From positions 6,510,001 to 6,574,000 of the forward strand of contig JAHLEZ010000001.1 of assembly GCA_020726505.1 (NCBI GenBank): a DNA stretch of 64,000 nucleotides. The letters run 5' to 3'. The position numbers and the translations under genes are program-made. Shown here in pieces: positions 24,050 through 35,014 of this stretch (positions within the stretch are counted from its first letter, which is position 1; every line of letters begins with the position of its first letter). Source of the stretch: Leptodontidium sp. MPI-SDFR-AT-0119. Taxonomy: Eukaryota; Ascomycota; Leotiomycetes; Helotiales; Leptodontidiaceae. The notes under the pieces were generated by a model that searched no databases, was not told where the DNA came from, and was given only the letters and a program-made list of their open reading frames with translations.

Positions 24050-25542
24050 ATGGCTTCAATTGCAAAGGCACTGCGGCCTGTGGTCCAAAGGGCAGCTTCA
24101 ACTGCTCGTCCAGCTCTCAGACCTGCTCGGGCAAGCAGGATATACCAACAGTAAACCATCTTTCAGTTCGGTTTTCTGGAACTCAATCCGTTTCTGACAG
24201 CTGCTACAGTGCTAGACCTCTATCCGCCACGACACGAAGACGCAATGAAGCAATCGACATCACCGAGATCCCTCCCACGCCCATTACCCACATGTCCGAG
24301 ATAGAAACTGCCATGGCGGACTCAGTCTCCAAGTTCGCAAACGATGTCATCGCGCCCAAAGTCCGGGAGATGGACGAGAATGAATCTATGGATCCGTCGG
24401 TCGTAGAGCAGCTGTTCGAACAAGGGCTGATGGGCGTGGAGATTCCCGAGGAGTACGGTGGCGCCGGCATGAACTTCACGGCGGCCATTGTGGGCATCGA
24501 GGAGCTGGCAAGGGTCGATCCAAGTGTTAGTGTTATGGTGGATGTGCATAACACCTTGGTCAATACGGCGGTGTTGAGGTGGGGTAGTACGGAGTTGAAG
24601 AAGAAGTGGCTTCCTAAGTTGGCTACAAACACTGTTGGTACGGAATCTATAGAATCTATAGTCTGCTTAAGAAGATGGTTACTGATTTTCTAGGTTCTTT
24701 CTGTCTCTCTGAGCCGGTCTCTGGATCCGATGCGTTTGCCCTTGCCACCAAAGCGACCAAGACAGAGTCCGGATACAAGATCTCTGGAAGCAAGATGTGG
24801 ATCACCAACTCCATGGAAGCCGAGTTCTTCATCGTCTTTGCCAATCTAGATCACAGCAAGGGATACAAGGGCATCACAGCATTCATCGTCGAGAAGGGCA
24901 TGAAGGGATTCTCGATAGCCAAGAAAGAGAAGAAGCTTGGAATCAAGGCTAGCAGCACGTGCGTTCTCAACTTCGACGATGTCGAAGTGCCAGCGGGAAA
25001 TCTGCTAGGTAAGGAAGGAGAAGGATACAAGTACGCTATTGGTCTTCTCAATGAAGGACGAATCGGTATCGCCGCCCAGATGACTGGACTTGCATTGGGA
25101 GCATTTGAGAATGCCGCAAAGTAAGCCATACTTGACCATAAATCATATATTTGCCCTACTAATTGTGACTCTTAGATACGTCTGGAACGACCGAAAGCAG
25201 TTCGGAACACTGGTTGGTGATTTCCAGGGCATGCAGCATCAAATTGCTCAAGCATATACGGAGATCGCAGCTGCGAGAGCGCTGGTTTTCAACGCTGCTC
25301 GGAAGAAGGAGGCTGGTGAGAACTTCGTCCAGGATGCTGCTATGGCGAAGTTGTATGCCTCGCAGGTTGCTCAGAGGGTTAGTGGGCAGGCTATTGAGTG
25401 GATGGGTGGTATGGGCTTTGTCAGAGAGGGAATTGCAGAGAAGATGTGGAGAGATAGCAAGATTGGAGCAATCTACGAGGGAACTAGCAATATCCAGCTG
25501 ACGACCATTGCTAAATTGTTGAAGGCTCAGTATACGAGCTAG
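24050..25542 (+). CDS. Mitochondrial acyl-CoA dehydrogenase, short/branched-chain type
   Basis: FAD enzyme that makes the trans-2,3 double bond in short or branched acyl-CoAs in mitochondrial beta-oxidation and branched amino acid breakdown. Four exons (24050-24150, 24210-24637, 24694-25120, 25176-25542), with introns of 59, 56 and 55 nt, give 440 aa. The N-terminus [17 protein letters not shown] is Arg-rich and acid-free, a mitochondrial presequence. Landmarks are [63 protein letters not shown] and [10 protein letters not shown], where the Glu is the family's catalytic base. Length and motifs fit an intact short/branched-chain enzyme; exact chain preference cannot be read. Confidence 0.96.
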
Positions 25543-26223
25543 AGAGACGAGACGAGACTCTTTAGAACGGAAGCATCATCGGTCCCTAAGTCTGGCGGTT
25601 AAATGGGTTTGGGTTGGGGGTTCTTTTTCAGGCACATCCGCATTGAACTATGGTTCATGGCGGGGTAGTCTCAGGGCGGTTCAAGCTTTGTGCTGTAGTA
25701 GTGGAGCTAGTGAACCAAAACAAATCCAATGAAAAGCTTAGGATATATTTTGCTTGGCATGAATGAGAAGTTCCCCGACCTCCAAAACTCCGAAATCTAT
25801 CATCTTAGTTCCGAGTGAAGGAAATGTGTTGAGTCTGACTAGTGACATTCAAGATAACAGACCTTCGAATTCTAATCCAGCTATGATCCGTTGACCTAGT
25901 TGAACGATTATCTCAATGCTGTCTTTAATAGCTTCTATGGCATGTTTGCGTAACTTGCGCTTTTTGTGAAAATATAGATTCTTATGTCGATTATATGCTT
26001 TGATGGATTAGAATAAGGAGGGGTCGACCGAAAAGTCAACATCCATATTCCAGCACAGGCAGCCGGGAGGGTGTGTTGTCAGAAGTAGATATGGACTTTA
26101 AAATTACACGAATGGGTTGGTAATTATATTCGTGGGCACGGGAGAAGCAACAACTTAAGAAAAGAGGAGGTATTTAGGTACGCAAGTAATGTTCAGCCAA
26201 ACGTGTCAAGAAAATCATGCATT
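25543..26223. other. Convergent intergenic spacer
   Basis: Between the 3' ends of the ACAD and cnxE genes; no gene seen. Confidence 0.6.
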
Positions 26224-28341
26224 TTACAAGACGTCAAACTCACTCTTTATTCTACCCATCAACAGAGCCTCGGTCTTCGATCCCTTGCTCAATGTCTCTT
26301 TTCCGGCTGGTAAGCAAAGCAACGCATTCGCACTCTTCAAGCTTCCAACCCTTGAACTTCGTTGCCCACCGGTACTGCTCGCGTACATCAAACCATCTTT
26401 TCCTAACGTGACAACCGCGCGATGATATTCTGATCTTTGAGGATCAAGACGGAACTCATGGTCCAGCATGACTTGAACTTTGGGCAATCCGGCCGGCGCT
26501 ACGCCCGATGCATGATGCAAAGACGGCAAAACAAACAGATGTAAAGTTACAATGGCAGAGACTGGGTTCCCGGGTAGAGAAAAGATGACCTTCGATACCC
26601 TTTCGCCGGCATTATTCTTTACCGGTATTGTGGCAAAAGTTGTAGGCTTGCCAGGCTTCATTGAGACACGTCCAAAATGAATCGTTCCTCCAAGTGACCG
26701 CTCAATTGTAGGTTTAAGCAGATCAAGCTCACCCATTGACACACCACCGGATGTGATGATCACATCGACTTGGCGAAGTGCATCTCGTAATGTCTGCTCC
26801 AGAGCTCCAGGCTTATCTCTAGCAATTCCCAGGTCAACGACCTCAAATCCCCATCCTCGTACGGCGGACATGATAGTTGGTCTGTTGCAATCTCGAACTT
26901 CTCCCAGCCGTAACTCTCCAGGTCTTCCGTGCTCTATGATCTCATCTCCTGTTGACAAGACACCAACGACTGGACGCTTGTAGACCATGACTTCTGCTCT
27001 GCCAACAGAAGCCAGTAACCCCAGTTCTCCACCAATCGCGGAGATTTCTTCTCCTTTACGAAGGATCACCTCCCCTTTCTTGATGTCACTTCCAACTTCT
27101 CGTACATTCTCACCCGCCTTAACGCCTTCTGCTAAGATCTCAATTTCGTGTTCTTCTTCGCCGTCTTCAGTCATGGCTTTGAGGATGGTATCTTCCACCA
27201 TCACCACTGAAGTTGCACCAGGAGGTAGAGGAGCGCCAGTAGTGATTCGTGCAATCTGCCCAACCTCAAGAGGCGCGATCTCTCCAGGTGTAGCATGTGA
27301 AATTGAAGCCACAGGAAAAATACCTTTGCTCGAGCCGCCTTCTTTAGGAGCAATCACTGCGTAACCATCTACAATACTTGCTCGATAGGCCGGAACAGCT
27401 TCTGTAGCTGTGACATCTTCTGCGAGCACACAACCAACCAAATATCCATCGACCTTTACCTTGATAACTTGCGGAGATGGCGTATGCTCCTTGATTAGTC
27501 TGATTGCCTCGTCGACTGCGAGCATAGGATATGGGGATGAACGATTTCGTCTCGTTGGGCCAAGCGAGGGGTCATTTGAGCGAGGATTTTCGCTTGGTGC
27601 TGTATGTCTGACTGGCATCGCATGACCATGACTGTGTCCGCTGTGAGAATGACCATAAGAGTGATCGTGGCTATGAGAATGGCCCCCAGAGCCTTGAGCA
27701 CTAACTCCAGCCTCTTTCTCCAATTTCTTGACGCCTCCTGCATGAAGAGTTCTTGAGTCTGCCCCGGCTGCTTGAATACAAGCGTGTGGAAGCAGCTTCA
27801 ATACCGACTGAAGATTCTCCTTGGCGCCTTTGGGGGAGCCGGGGAGAGTGATGATAATAGACTTATTTCGAACTCCAGCAACTGGTCTTGACATCAAGGC
27901 GACTACGAGTCATTAGCTGAAGAATATCTTAAATTAATTCTCGTTCTTACAAGGAGTCACTGCCAGCGAAGCTGCAAGCATTCCATGTACAAGCCCAGGG
28001 GCGTGTTTGTGCAAAAGCGGAGTGACAGCCTTAAAGTATCAGCCACGTCCTCTTGATGGTTTAGAGTGTTCACTAACCTCAGGTGTACTATCGTGTACCG
28101 CAAAACCCGTACCGCCAGTCGTGATAATCAAATTTGGCGGATCTTCACGATCCGCCCAGCCGGAGATCGCTCGTTGAATATCTAGAACCACATCGCCGAC
28201 AATCTTCGTCTCAGCGACTTCCCACTTTCCCCCGCCTTCCTGGTTGAAAACATCTTTTAAGATCCTACCGGATGAGTCGGCTGATGGATCTTGAGATGCT
28301 GTGGTTGATACTATGAGGACAGCTGCTTTTAGAGTAGCCAT
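26224..28341 (-). CDS. cnxE: Molybdopterin adenylyl/molybdotransferase CnxE (gephyrin-like)
   Basis: Fused enzyme for the last steps of molybdenum cofactor synthesis: the G (MogA) domain adenylylates molybdopterin and the E (MoeA) domain inserts molybdate. Three exons, 28078-28341, 27951-28029 and 26224-27902, with two 48-nt introns, give 673 aa. The G domain comes first (VLIVSTTASQDPSADSSG, NLIITTGGTGF, AVTPLLHKHAPGLVHGML, ITLPGSPKGA). A linker at about residues 175-230 has a striking His/Ser run, HSHSHDHSYGHSHSGHSHGH. Then the E domain follows (PAYRASIVDGYAV, RITTGAPLPPGATSVVMVED, VVGVLSTGDEI, DVIITSGGVSMGELD, FSLPGNPVSAIV). The domain order G-E matches A. nidulans cnxE. The His-rich linker is seen in several fungal homologues; metal binding there is inference. 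Confidence 0.96.
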
Positions 28342-29006
28342 TGCGAGTGTGGATAAAAGTCGAGGTCACAGAAGCCGAACCTGAGATGATGATGTCGTTC
28401 GCTTCTTCAATGTGGGGTAGAATCACATGACCCCTTTACAGTATGAGAAAAAGGGCATCTTATTTCGGGCTCACTTTGGGAGCAACTACTTTATGCTCCA
28501 CTTCTGTACTACATTAGAAAAACTAAGCCCTAGGTTAAATCGTTTTCTTATACGCACGGTCCTAATTATATATTTTCAAAGTTGTTTTAATAGTCGGCTC
28601 TTCTAAGATCATGGGCTAGAGCAACTCTACCAAGAGGTTTAGCTGTTGCGATAGTATTTATAAAGCTAAAGTGGCTTTCATAGAGTAATCCCGGTTTGTA
28701 TTGCAGGGATGACTAAATATTTAATCGTTAATATATTTACAACTTTTTGATTTCAAAGAAATGTTCAACTGATGCGACGTTAGTGATGCTTTAGCCATTG
28801 ACGGTTTGTTTTGCGTAATAAGCAAGTTTTGGAGCAAGTACAATAGACTCTTAACTCAAGCGGTAGAAATAAAGGACTCGAGTTTAAAGTTTGAAAGTAC
28901 ACTTCTTCTACCCTTCACTGTTGCAGTGCTGCATAAATCTGAGCCAGAGGATAGACCCCGCATGCGGACCAGAAGAAAATATAGTTCTAAAGTACTAGGA
29001 AGATAC
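28342..29006. other. AT-rich intergenic region
   Basis: Strongly AT-rich, with many TA steps and no supported gene. Composition suggests decayed sequence continuous with the neighbouring pseudogene. Confidence 0.5.
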
Positions 29007-30122
29007 TCAGGCATTGTAGATATCCTCCTCGGCATCACTAACAACTGTATGTCCTGCAGAACCAGGGGCTTTCATATCTGTTGTGTCACTTTCCTTGAGT
29101 AATCTTTCTTTCAGGCTAAGATTATTCCTCGCGTAGTCCAGAATCACAACCTCCGGGTTTTGGATTTTGACGTCTGAGATGGCTTTCTATACCTCAATTT
29201 CTCGAGTTCTGCCTTCATGTCTTTAATCTCTTTGTCTTTGTTAACGGCGATAATAGCAACTGCCTTCTTGATGTAATCGTCCTCGATCTCTTATTTGTAC
29301 GGCTTACCAATAGAGCTGCTTGAGTTTCCAGCAGTTGCTTCTTAATACTTGCATTCTTCGATTGTATAGTGCTCTGACTCCGTAATCTCCTTGATGAGCG
29401 TCGTCATCTTGTATAGCCTCATCATTTGTGTTAAGAGAAGCGATGTACTAAACGTGGCGCAAAATCTGGGAGTCTTTCTCTTGATTGTTATATTTAACTT
29501 TTCAATCGTCTTGTTCAAATGAGTTGTTTCAGAGGCGGAGTTTTTGGCTTCATCTTTGGCTAACACAAGCTCTGCATTCTGTCTCTCCACTTCGCGCTTT
29601 AGTTTGTCCAGCTTAGTACACTAGCCGTCCTCCGCTGTCTTTGAAATTCTAGCTTCTCTTATCAGCTACTTGTCTCGGTCTGCAATTTTGTGTCGAAGTG
29701 GCTCGTTTTGATAACCCTCATTATAAAGTTGAATGAGTTGCGTATCCGTTCTGCTTCCGGAAGGGACTTGTTGCTACTATTCCAGCGTGAGAAAGAAAAA
29801 TCAAGCTAATCAATTATAATTGATTATAATCTGATTTGATTTGATTTGCTACTATTGATAATCAGATTATAATTAGATTATAATCAATTATTTGTATGTA
29901 AATAATCAATTATAATCAAAATTAAAGATTTGATGACGTATATTTCGGCCTTGATTTGATTTTGATTAGGACCCCCTAATCAAATCAAATCAAATCATTT
30001 GTCACGCTGTACTATTCTCGAGGACGAACGCGGAATTAGACCTGATGGGAATTTCCTCCCTTATCGATAGACTGCTTTCCATTGTCCTTCTCCGCGCTCA
30101 TAGTCTTCTTCCCTTTGCCCAT
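29007..30122 (-). pseudogene. Coiled-coil protein gene, decayed by RIP-like stops and split by a MITE
   Basis: A reading frame runs from ATG 30120-30122 (MGKGKKTMSAEKDNGKQS) through 29291 without change of frame once a 227-bp inserted element and one 8-bp duplication are set aside. It then needs one frameshift (between 29290 and about 29175) to reach KIQNPEVVILDYARN...EEDIYNA and a TGA at 29007-29009. In-frame stops are TAA 30036-30038, TAG TAG at the insertion junction, TAG 29666-29668, TAG 29621-29623, TAA 29342-29344 and TAA 29291-29293. All are TAA or TAG and are most simply former CAA/CAG (Gln) codons. The product was helical and charged (KLDKLKREVERQNAELV, DKEIKDMKAELEKLR), an obvious coiled coil. 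Family unknown. Confidence 0.75.
29775..30017. mobile_element. hAT-type MITE with perfect 8-bp target-site duplication
   Basis: The element occupies 29783-30009 (227 bp), with the flanking 8-bp direct repeat TACTATTC at 29775-29782 and 30010-30017. Its ends are inverted: left CAGCGTGAGAAA, right (reverse complement) CAGCGTGACAAA. The inside is extremely AT-rich, made of TAATCAATTATAATTGA-like palindromes and GATTTGATTTGATTT runs, with no coding capacity. An 8-bp duplication and CAG-type termini fit the hAT superfamily. It sits inside the coiled-coil pseudogene and separates its first 34 or so codons from the rest. Confidence 0.88.
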
Positions 30123-30678
30123 TTCGGCTTTGATGGAGGTGGTGCTTGATTATTTGAGAATTCGACGAAGGTCCAGGTGTTGATGAGTTCGAAGAAGCGT
30201 TGCTGAGATGTTGTAGGGGAACAAATGTGTTGGAAATGAAGCGCGTTGGGGGATTCGAAGCTAGCCCAAGCTAAATCATAACTTTATCCCAACTAGCGTT
30301 TAAAACAATGTAGAAGGTCAGCTTTGAGCAAACATGAAATTCCCTGGTTTCAATGTAGTCCCTATGATTCAAGAGCTTAGATTGAGGCTAAAGGTTTGGT
30401 TGGGTAAAAATTCATGACTTGAATAACCCAAATGATTAACAAAACGATCTGAACACAATATTCACTGGCTCTCCTATCCATTATTCCTAATCAAACGAAA
30501 ATCATGAGATGTATTTTCTTCGAGAAAATCGTTTGTTGTTCAAGACAAGTGAGAAAAATGGGGCGGGCTAACATCGGCTAAACTTGCTTTAGCGTAATGG
30601 AGGGGTAAATCAATCTTTGGACCTCAACTTTTAATATCTTACCCAAGCAGCGCAGCCACAATAACACAAATCGCCAAC
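30123..30678. other. Divergent promoter region
   Basis: Lies between the minus-strand coiled-coil pseudogene and the plus-strand DPH1 gene. AT-rich; no gene seen. Confidence 0.5.
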
Positions 30679-32081
30679 ATGGAGGAGGATAGAGCACAGG
30701 TTGATTTAGGAATCGCCGTGGATGTTGAAGAACAGATAGAAGAAGCTGCTGCGGCCCAACGACAGCCCAAGAAGCGTTTCGTGGGCAGGAAACAAGCTAC
30801 AGAAGCCGCGCTGAAGAATGAACAAACTAAAGCAGTTAGGGAGAGCGGCGCCATACAAGGTAAGATCGCGAGATATACGTGGATGATGGACGCGAGAAAT
30901 ACTGAATTATCGCAGTATCAAAGCCAAGAAGAGCCCCTCGAACCCTCAACCAGGTCCCTCCCGAGATCCTCAACGACCCAGACATCAATGCCGCCATCGC
31001 CCTCCTTCCTCCGAACTACTCCTTCGAGATTCACAAAACTATACACCGAATACGAACGAATGGGTCGACGAAGGTTGCTTTGCAGATGCCAGAGGGGCTC
31101 CTGCTTTTTGCGACGACCATATCGGATATTCTCACACAGTTCTGCCCTGGAATCGAGACGTTAATAATGGGAGACGTCACATATGGGGCGTGCTGTATTG
31201 ACGACTACACTGCGAGGAGTCTCGGATGTGACCTACTGGTGCATTATGCGCATTCATGCCTTATTCCCGTGGATGTTACGACGATCAAGACGCTGTATGT
31301 CTTCGTGGATATCAGCATCGACACAACTCATCTGCTGGCAACGTTGGAGAAGAACTTCGCATCGGGCAAGACCATTGCGATGGTTGGGACGATTCAGTTC
31401 AATGCAACACTGCATGGGGTCAGAGCACCCTTGGAGAAGGCAGGATATAATCTCCTTATCCCACAAATCGCGCCACTCAGCAAAGGCGAAATCCTGGGAT
31501 GTACATCGCCACGGCTTACATCCACGGATGGAGTGGACATAATTCTTTACCTTGGGGACGGACGATTTCATCTCGAAAGTGCGATGATCCACAACCCCAC
31601 GATTCCAGCATACCGATACGATCCGTACTCGAGGAAGCTCACGAGGGAGAGCTACGACCACAAGGAAATGCATACTCTGCGCAGGGAGGCCATCTCCACA
31701 GCAAAGTCCGCGAAGAAATGGGGACTTATTCTTGGCTCCCTCGGCCGTCAAGGAAATCCCCACACAATGGCTCTGATCGAAAAGAAGCTTGAAGATCAAG
31801 GGATACTATACATCAACCTTCTTCTCAGCGAGATCTTCCCGGGAAAGTTGGCTATGATGGATGATGTCGAGTGCTGGGTGCAAGTTGCCTGTCCTAGACT
31901 GAGTATCGACTGGGGGTACGCATTTCCTCGGCCGCTGCTGACGCCGTATGAGGCGTTGATTGTGCTGGGCGCGAAAGAAGATTGGGCGAAAGGCAACGAT
32001 GGCGTATATCCTATGGATTATTACGGAAAGGAGGGGCTGGGAAGGACTAGAGAAGCGAAGGCTATTGTAGCAAAAAGATGA
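30679..32081 (+). CDS. dph1: Diphthamide synthase subunit Dph1 (aminocarboxypropyl-histidine synthase)
   Basis: With Dph2, transfers the 3-amino-3-carboxypropyl group of S-adenosylmethionine to a histidine of elongation factor 2, the first step of diphthamide formation, using an unusual radical-SAM [4Fe-4S] cluster. Exon 1 (30679-30859) and exon 2 (30916-32081) join over a 56-nt intron, giving 448 aa. The three cluster cysteines expected for Dph1 are visible in [23 protein letters not shown] and [13 protein letters not shown]. Other family segments are [37 protein letters not shown] and AMVGTIQF. The N-terminal 60 residues are charged and variable. This gene is intact although both neighbours are dead. 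Confidence 0.96.
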
Positions 32082-32505
32082 ATCTCAGGTGGAGGAGATC
32101 CTGATGCAAGTTCGTCAACACTGACCAAGAAAGCACCAAGAGGCTGCCAAAAGCTTGGTGACATCCGCCTCGCTGAGCTCCGGGCTCAGAAGGAAACGAA
32201 GAAGCAGCCCAAAATTCCCAGCTCCGAAGGGTCGCTGCGTGGCACATGGGGAAGTTTTGTTGCTCATACCGGTGAGGAACGGTTCCGGGGCCAAGTTGGA
32301 AATCTATAGAGGAAGCGACAGCTTGACTCTTTAAGAGGCCGAGGGCCTCTCAAAGATCACCAGTCCGCTATGCAAATCACACCGTTGCACTCAACTGAGC
32401 ACAATGATAGCATTCTGCACTTCTCTTTCTTCATCGTCTGTTTTCCACAATTCCAACTCCCCCGAAAATAGAGGCTACATACCTAAATGATGTAAGTCCA
32501 GTTCC
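32082..32505. other. Intergenic spacer after dph1
   Basis: No gene recognised. Confidence 0.5.
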
Positions 32506-32967
32506 TCAATTTCCTACCATAGAGCCTATTCCTGTGTCGTTTGAATCAAGAACATCGAACGATAAGGGTCTTCGATGCTTTCTATTTGTATCTTCATTTC
32601 TGCTTTTCCCACTGCAGCAAGTGTTCTGTACTGGTTGAGTGATACACCTGCGGTCGGCTTTCCAACCAAGTTCAAGGCAACTTCTAAGAACCACATCTGC
32701 TGGATAGGTCGGCCCCAAAGGGTATAAATACGAAGCCACTATCAGCAAGTTTGCAATTTCTTCATCATTCAATATCACAAACACAGGCATCACAGCTCTA
32801 AACATCAAAAATCGCGACAAATATCTCAACAAACACAAAAACAACACAAACCAACCAACAAAGACAACCAACCGGGCGTGTTTGGCCAGCCTATAATCCC
32901 ATCTCTTATCAAACCGGGACCAAATAACTCTAGCGCTGGTAATATTTTTGGGGTCCTGGCGACCCAT
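32506..32967 (-). CDS. Hypothetical protein with one hydrophobic segment
   Basis: An uninterrupted frame of 153 aa from an ATG. A basic N-terminus is followed by a strong hydrophobic stretch (LVVFVGWFVLFLCLLRYL) that could span a membrane. The C-terminus is polar with scattered Cys. I do not recognise a family. It overlaps by 38 bp, in another frame, the small secreted-protein-like frame at 32930-33103; the two might be exons of one gene, but no splice pair was established. Confidence 0.3.
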   Translation of the reverse strand: MGRQDPKNITSARVIWSRFDKRWDYRLAKHARLVVFVGWFVLFLCLLRYLSRFLMFRAVMPVFVILNDEEIANLLIVASYLYPLGPTYPADVVLRSCLELGWKADRRCITQPVQNTCCSGKSRNEDTNRKHRRPLSFDVLDSNDTGIGSMVGN

Positions 32968-33103
32968 TTGGTGGGGGATCTGTGGTAATAGTGGTGGTAT
33001 CCCCTTTCAGGGTTGAGACAGCAGAAGGATGAGGGGCGCTGGTCAGAGCCAGATATAGGAGTAATAGTAAAGCATATGAGAGAGGAAGCGGGCGAGCGAG
33101 CAT
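32930..33103 (-). CDS. Possible small secreted protein or first exon
   Basis: A 57-codon frame starting MLARPLPLSYALLLLLYL, an evident signal-peptide-like stretch with a basic residue and a leucine core, followed by a Thr/Pro-rich tail (TTTITTDPPPNGSPG) and TAG. It may be a complete tiny secreted protein, a first exon, or chance. No homologue is recognised. Confidence 0.3.
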   Translation of the reverse strand: MLARPLPLSYALLLLLYLALTSAPHPSAVSTLKGDTTTITTDPPPNGSPGPQKYYQR

Positions 33104-33326
33104 TTCTTTTGCCTTGCCGCCGGCTGATACTCTTAAATAGTTGAAAGATTCATTGGACTTACAATTACACTCCCGCTCGCTATCTATCTACAACGTAACC
33201 TCCAGGAGAAGGGACTCAAAGTTAAAATCATAGCTGCGATGTTTCGCCTATACAATCGGATATCATACAGTACCTACTCATCAAACTCGCTTCTAGGTTC
33301 ACCATTCCCAGACGTCAGCGGGAAAT

Positions 33327-34187
33327 TCAAGCACCATCCCTAATCTTTCCATCTATAACGTCTACAACCGGCCCCTCAATCTTCTTAACCTTCCTCTCCT
33401 CCCACCAAATCACTACGCCCGCCAACAAGCTAACACCACATCCCAACCTAATAAACGTCCCCGTACTCCAAGTCGGGCGATCAAAACGATTATACCCCTA
33501 CATCATAGGCGCAAGCACAGCCTGGAAAAGGGTATTCCAAATCATCATCTACACTACAAAGCTCAACTTCCACAAACTCGTAGGCAGCGCGACTTCGCCT
33601 GTGAACGTCACGCGTTTCTCATCTATACTATTACTGTTCCCTTCCACATTAGAGGACTCGCCACCTTTAGTATACCGCACCGGCGGCTACGGTGCCAGCC
33701 CAAACCCAGTAACGCAGAACAGCGCATTCAAGATCCGCGAATCGATCTCAAGCCATTTATTCCGCGGGGAGGAATCCGCGTCTTTGCTGGGATGGTTCAT
33801 AGCCGGCGTAGCTCCAAGAAGTAGGAAGAAGAGCATTGCACCCCAAGCTACGATGTTCAGCCCGTACAGCGTCATCAAGAATCCTGTGGGCGTGGAAACG
33901 AATTTCTATGCTGCGGTGAGGCCGTGCTACGTGGTGGTTTTCCAGTTGTGCTTTTCTTCTGTTAGGACTTCGGCTTGTTTCGCGAGAGTTGGGGTTCGTT
34001 GTGGTGGTGCTGGTTTGGCTTGAGTCTTCTCTTCGTCTTCTTGTTGGTTTTGCGGTTGGATTTGGTTTCCCTCTGCGCTTTTTTGCTCGACAGGACTTCT
34101 CTGTACCAATCCTGTCCCGGTCCTTGTCCGCGAGAGTGCAAGGACAGGAGTGGTGGGTTCATTGTTGTCGTTTTTTTCTTCTGCCAT
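33327..34187 (-). pseudogene. DUF2985 membrane protein, five in-frame TAG stops
   Basis: One frame of 287 codons runs from ATG 34185-34187 to TGA 33327-33329 without a frameshift. TAG codons occur at 33927-33929, 33906-33908, 33687-33689, 33549-33551 and 33498-33500. The translated parts match the fungal DUF2985 family: a disordered Pro/Gln/Glu-rich N-terminus, KFVSTPTGF, MTLYGLNIVAWGAMLFF, WLEIDSRILNALFCVTGFGLAP, MIWNTLFQAVLA and GYNRFDRPTWSTG. By family alignment from memory each TAG sits where Trp is expected (for example FGLAPW and MWGYNR). TGG to TAG is a G-to-A change, that is CpA to TpA on the other strand. Function of the family is unknown; it is a multi-pass membrane protein. The segment after FGLAP is shorter than usual. 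Confidence 0.85.
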
Positions 34188-35014
34188 GCTAGAGGTTCGC
34201 GAGGGGTTCATAGGTCTGCGAAGAGAGCTGGAAATGAGAAAGCTCAAGGAAATGAGAGGTGGAAGTTTCTGCTATTCTCGCGATTTTACGTATTGAAAAT
34301 TTCTCTTTGTTAAATTGAAGAAGGAAGGAGGAGAATTCTTCCTACCAGATTCTGACACGAGAGAATGAATTGTTGAACTTCAGAACAGACTTGATGAGAA
34401 ACATTGCACTTGTAGATCTGGTTCGACCACGGCATAAACTACCCCGTTTCCAGTAGTCTAGTGCTAAAGAAGACTCTAAATGGTTGACCTCGCCGTCTAT
34501 CGTCACTAAGTCAAGACGCTACGGCGTCTAAGTAACAGTAGTCTGTGAACTACTGGTCGACGTCAACCTTCTTATACACTAGAATTAACGGTATTGGCAA
34601 TCAATTATGCCGTTGACTTCCAAGACGGAAAAGATAAAGCTATACCGAGGGCCGAGCACAGGCTAGATTTTTGCAAACGGATCAGAAAACACCCTGTATC
34701 CACGACTCGGCTCGTAGGATTTTTCATCCGTGAGCCTGACAAGACACCACAGGCTTGTTTATCTTGTCTCTCGTAAGTTCGGTATGGAGGAAGGGAAGTG
34801 AAGATAATTAATATAGTCTTTGTTCGTAATGGCACATTGTGGCGTTACCCATACGGATTCGATATCATTGGCGTGGCATTCAAGGCTGTGCTCGTAGCAG
34901 CCATACCAGTTGTCGCAGATGGTGAATCAGAGGATGAGGACGAGGGCGAAAATGAACGACTACTCTTCGTCAGGCAGGTGTCGGAGTAAAAGTGGCTCCA
35001 GTGGCAGTCGTAGT
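34188..35014. other. Decayed intergenic region
   Basis: No gene. Sequence near 34450-34585 has weak inverted similarity between its ends (CTAGTG...AAGAAG) but no clean target duplication. The minus strand next to 35014 encodes a Ser/Thr/Pro-rich stretch that may be the decayed linker of the cupredoxin gene. Confidence 0.4.

Noticed and set aside
33327..34187. UAG recoding to Trp in the DUF2985 gene
   Set aside because: Neighbouring relics carry TAA as well as TAG plus frameshifts, and the TGG-to-TAG-only pattern is predicted by CpA-directed RIP.
34450..34585. Small MITE with CTAGTG ends
   Set aside because: Inverted ends match only weakly (CTAGTG...AAGAAG) and no target duplication is visible.
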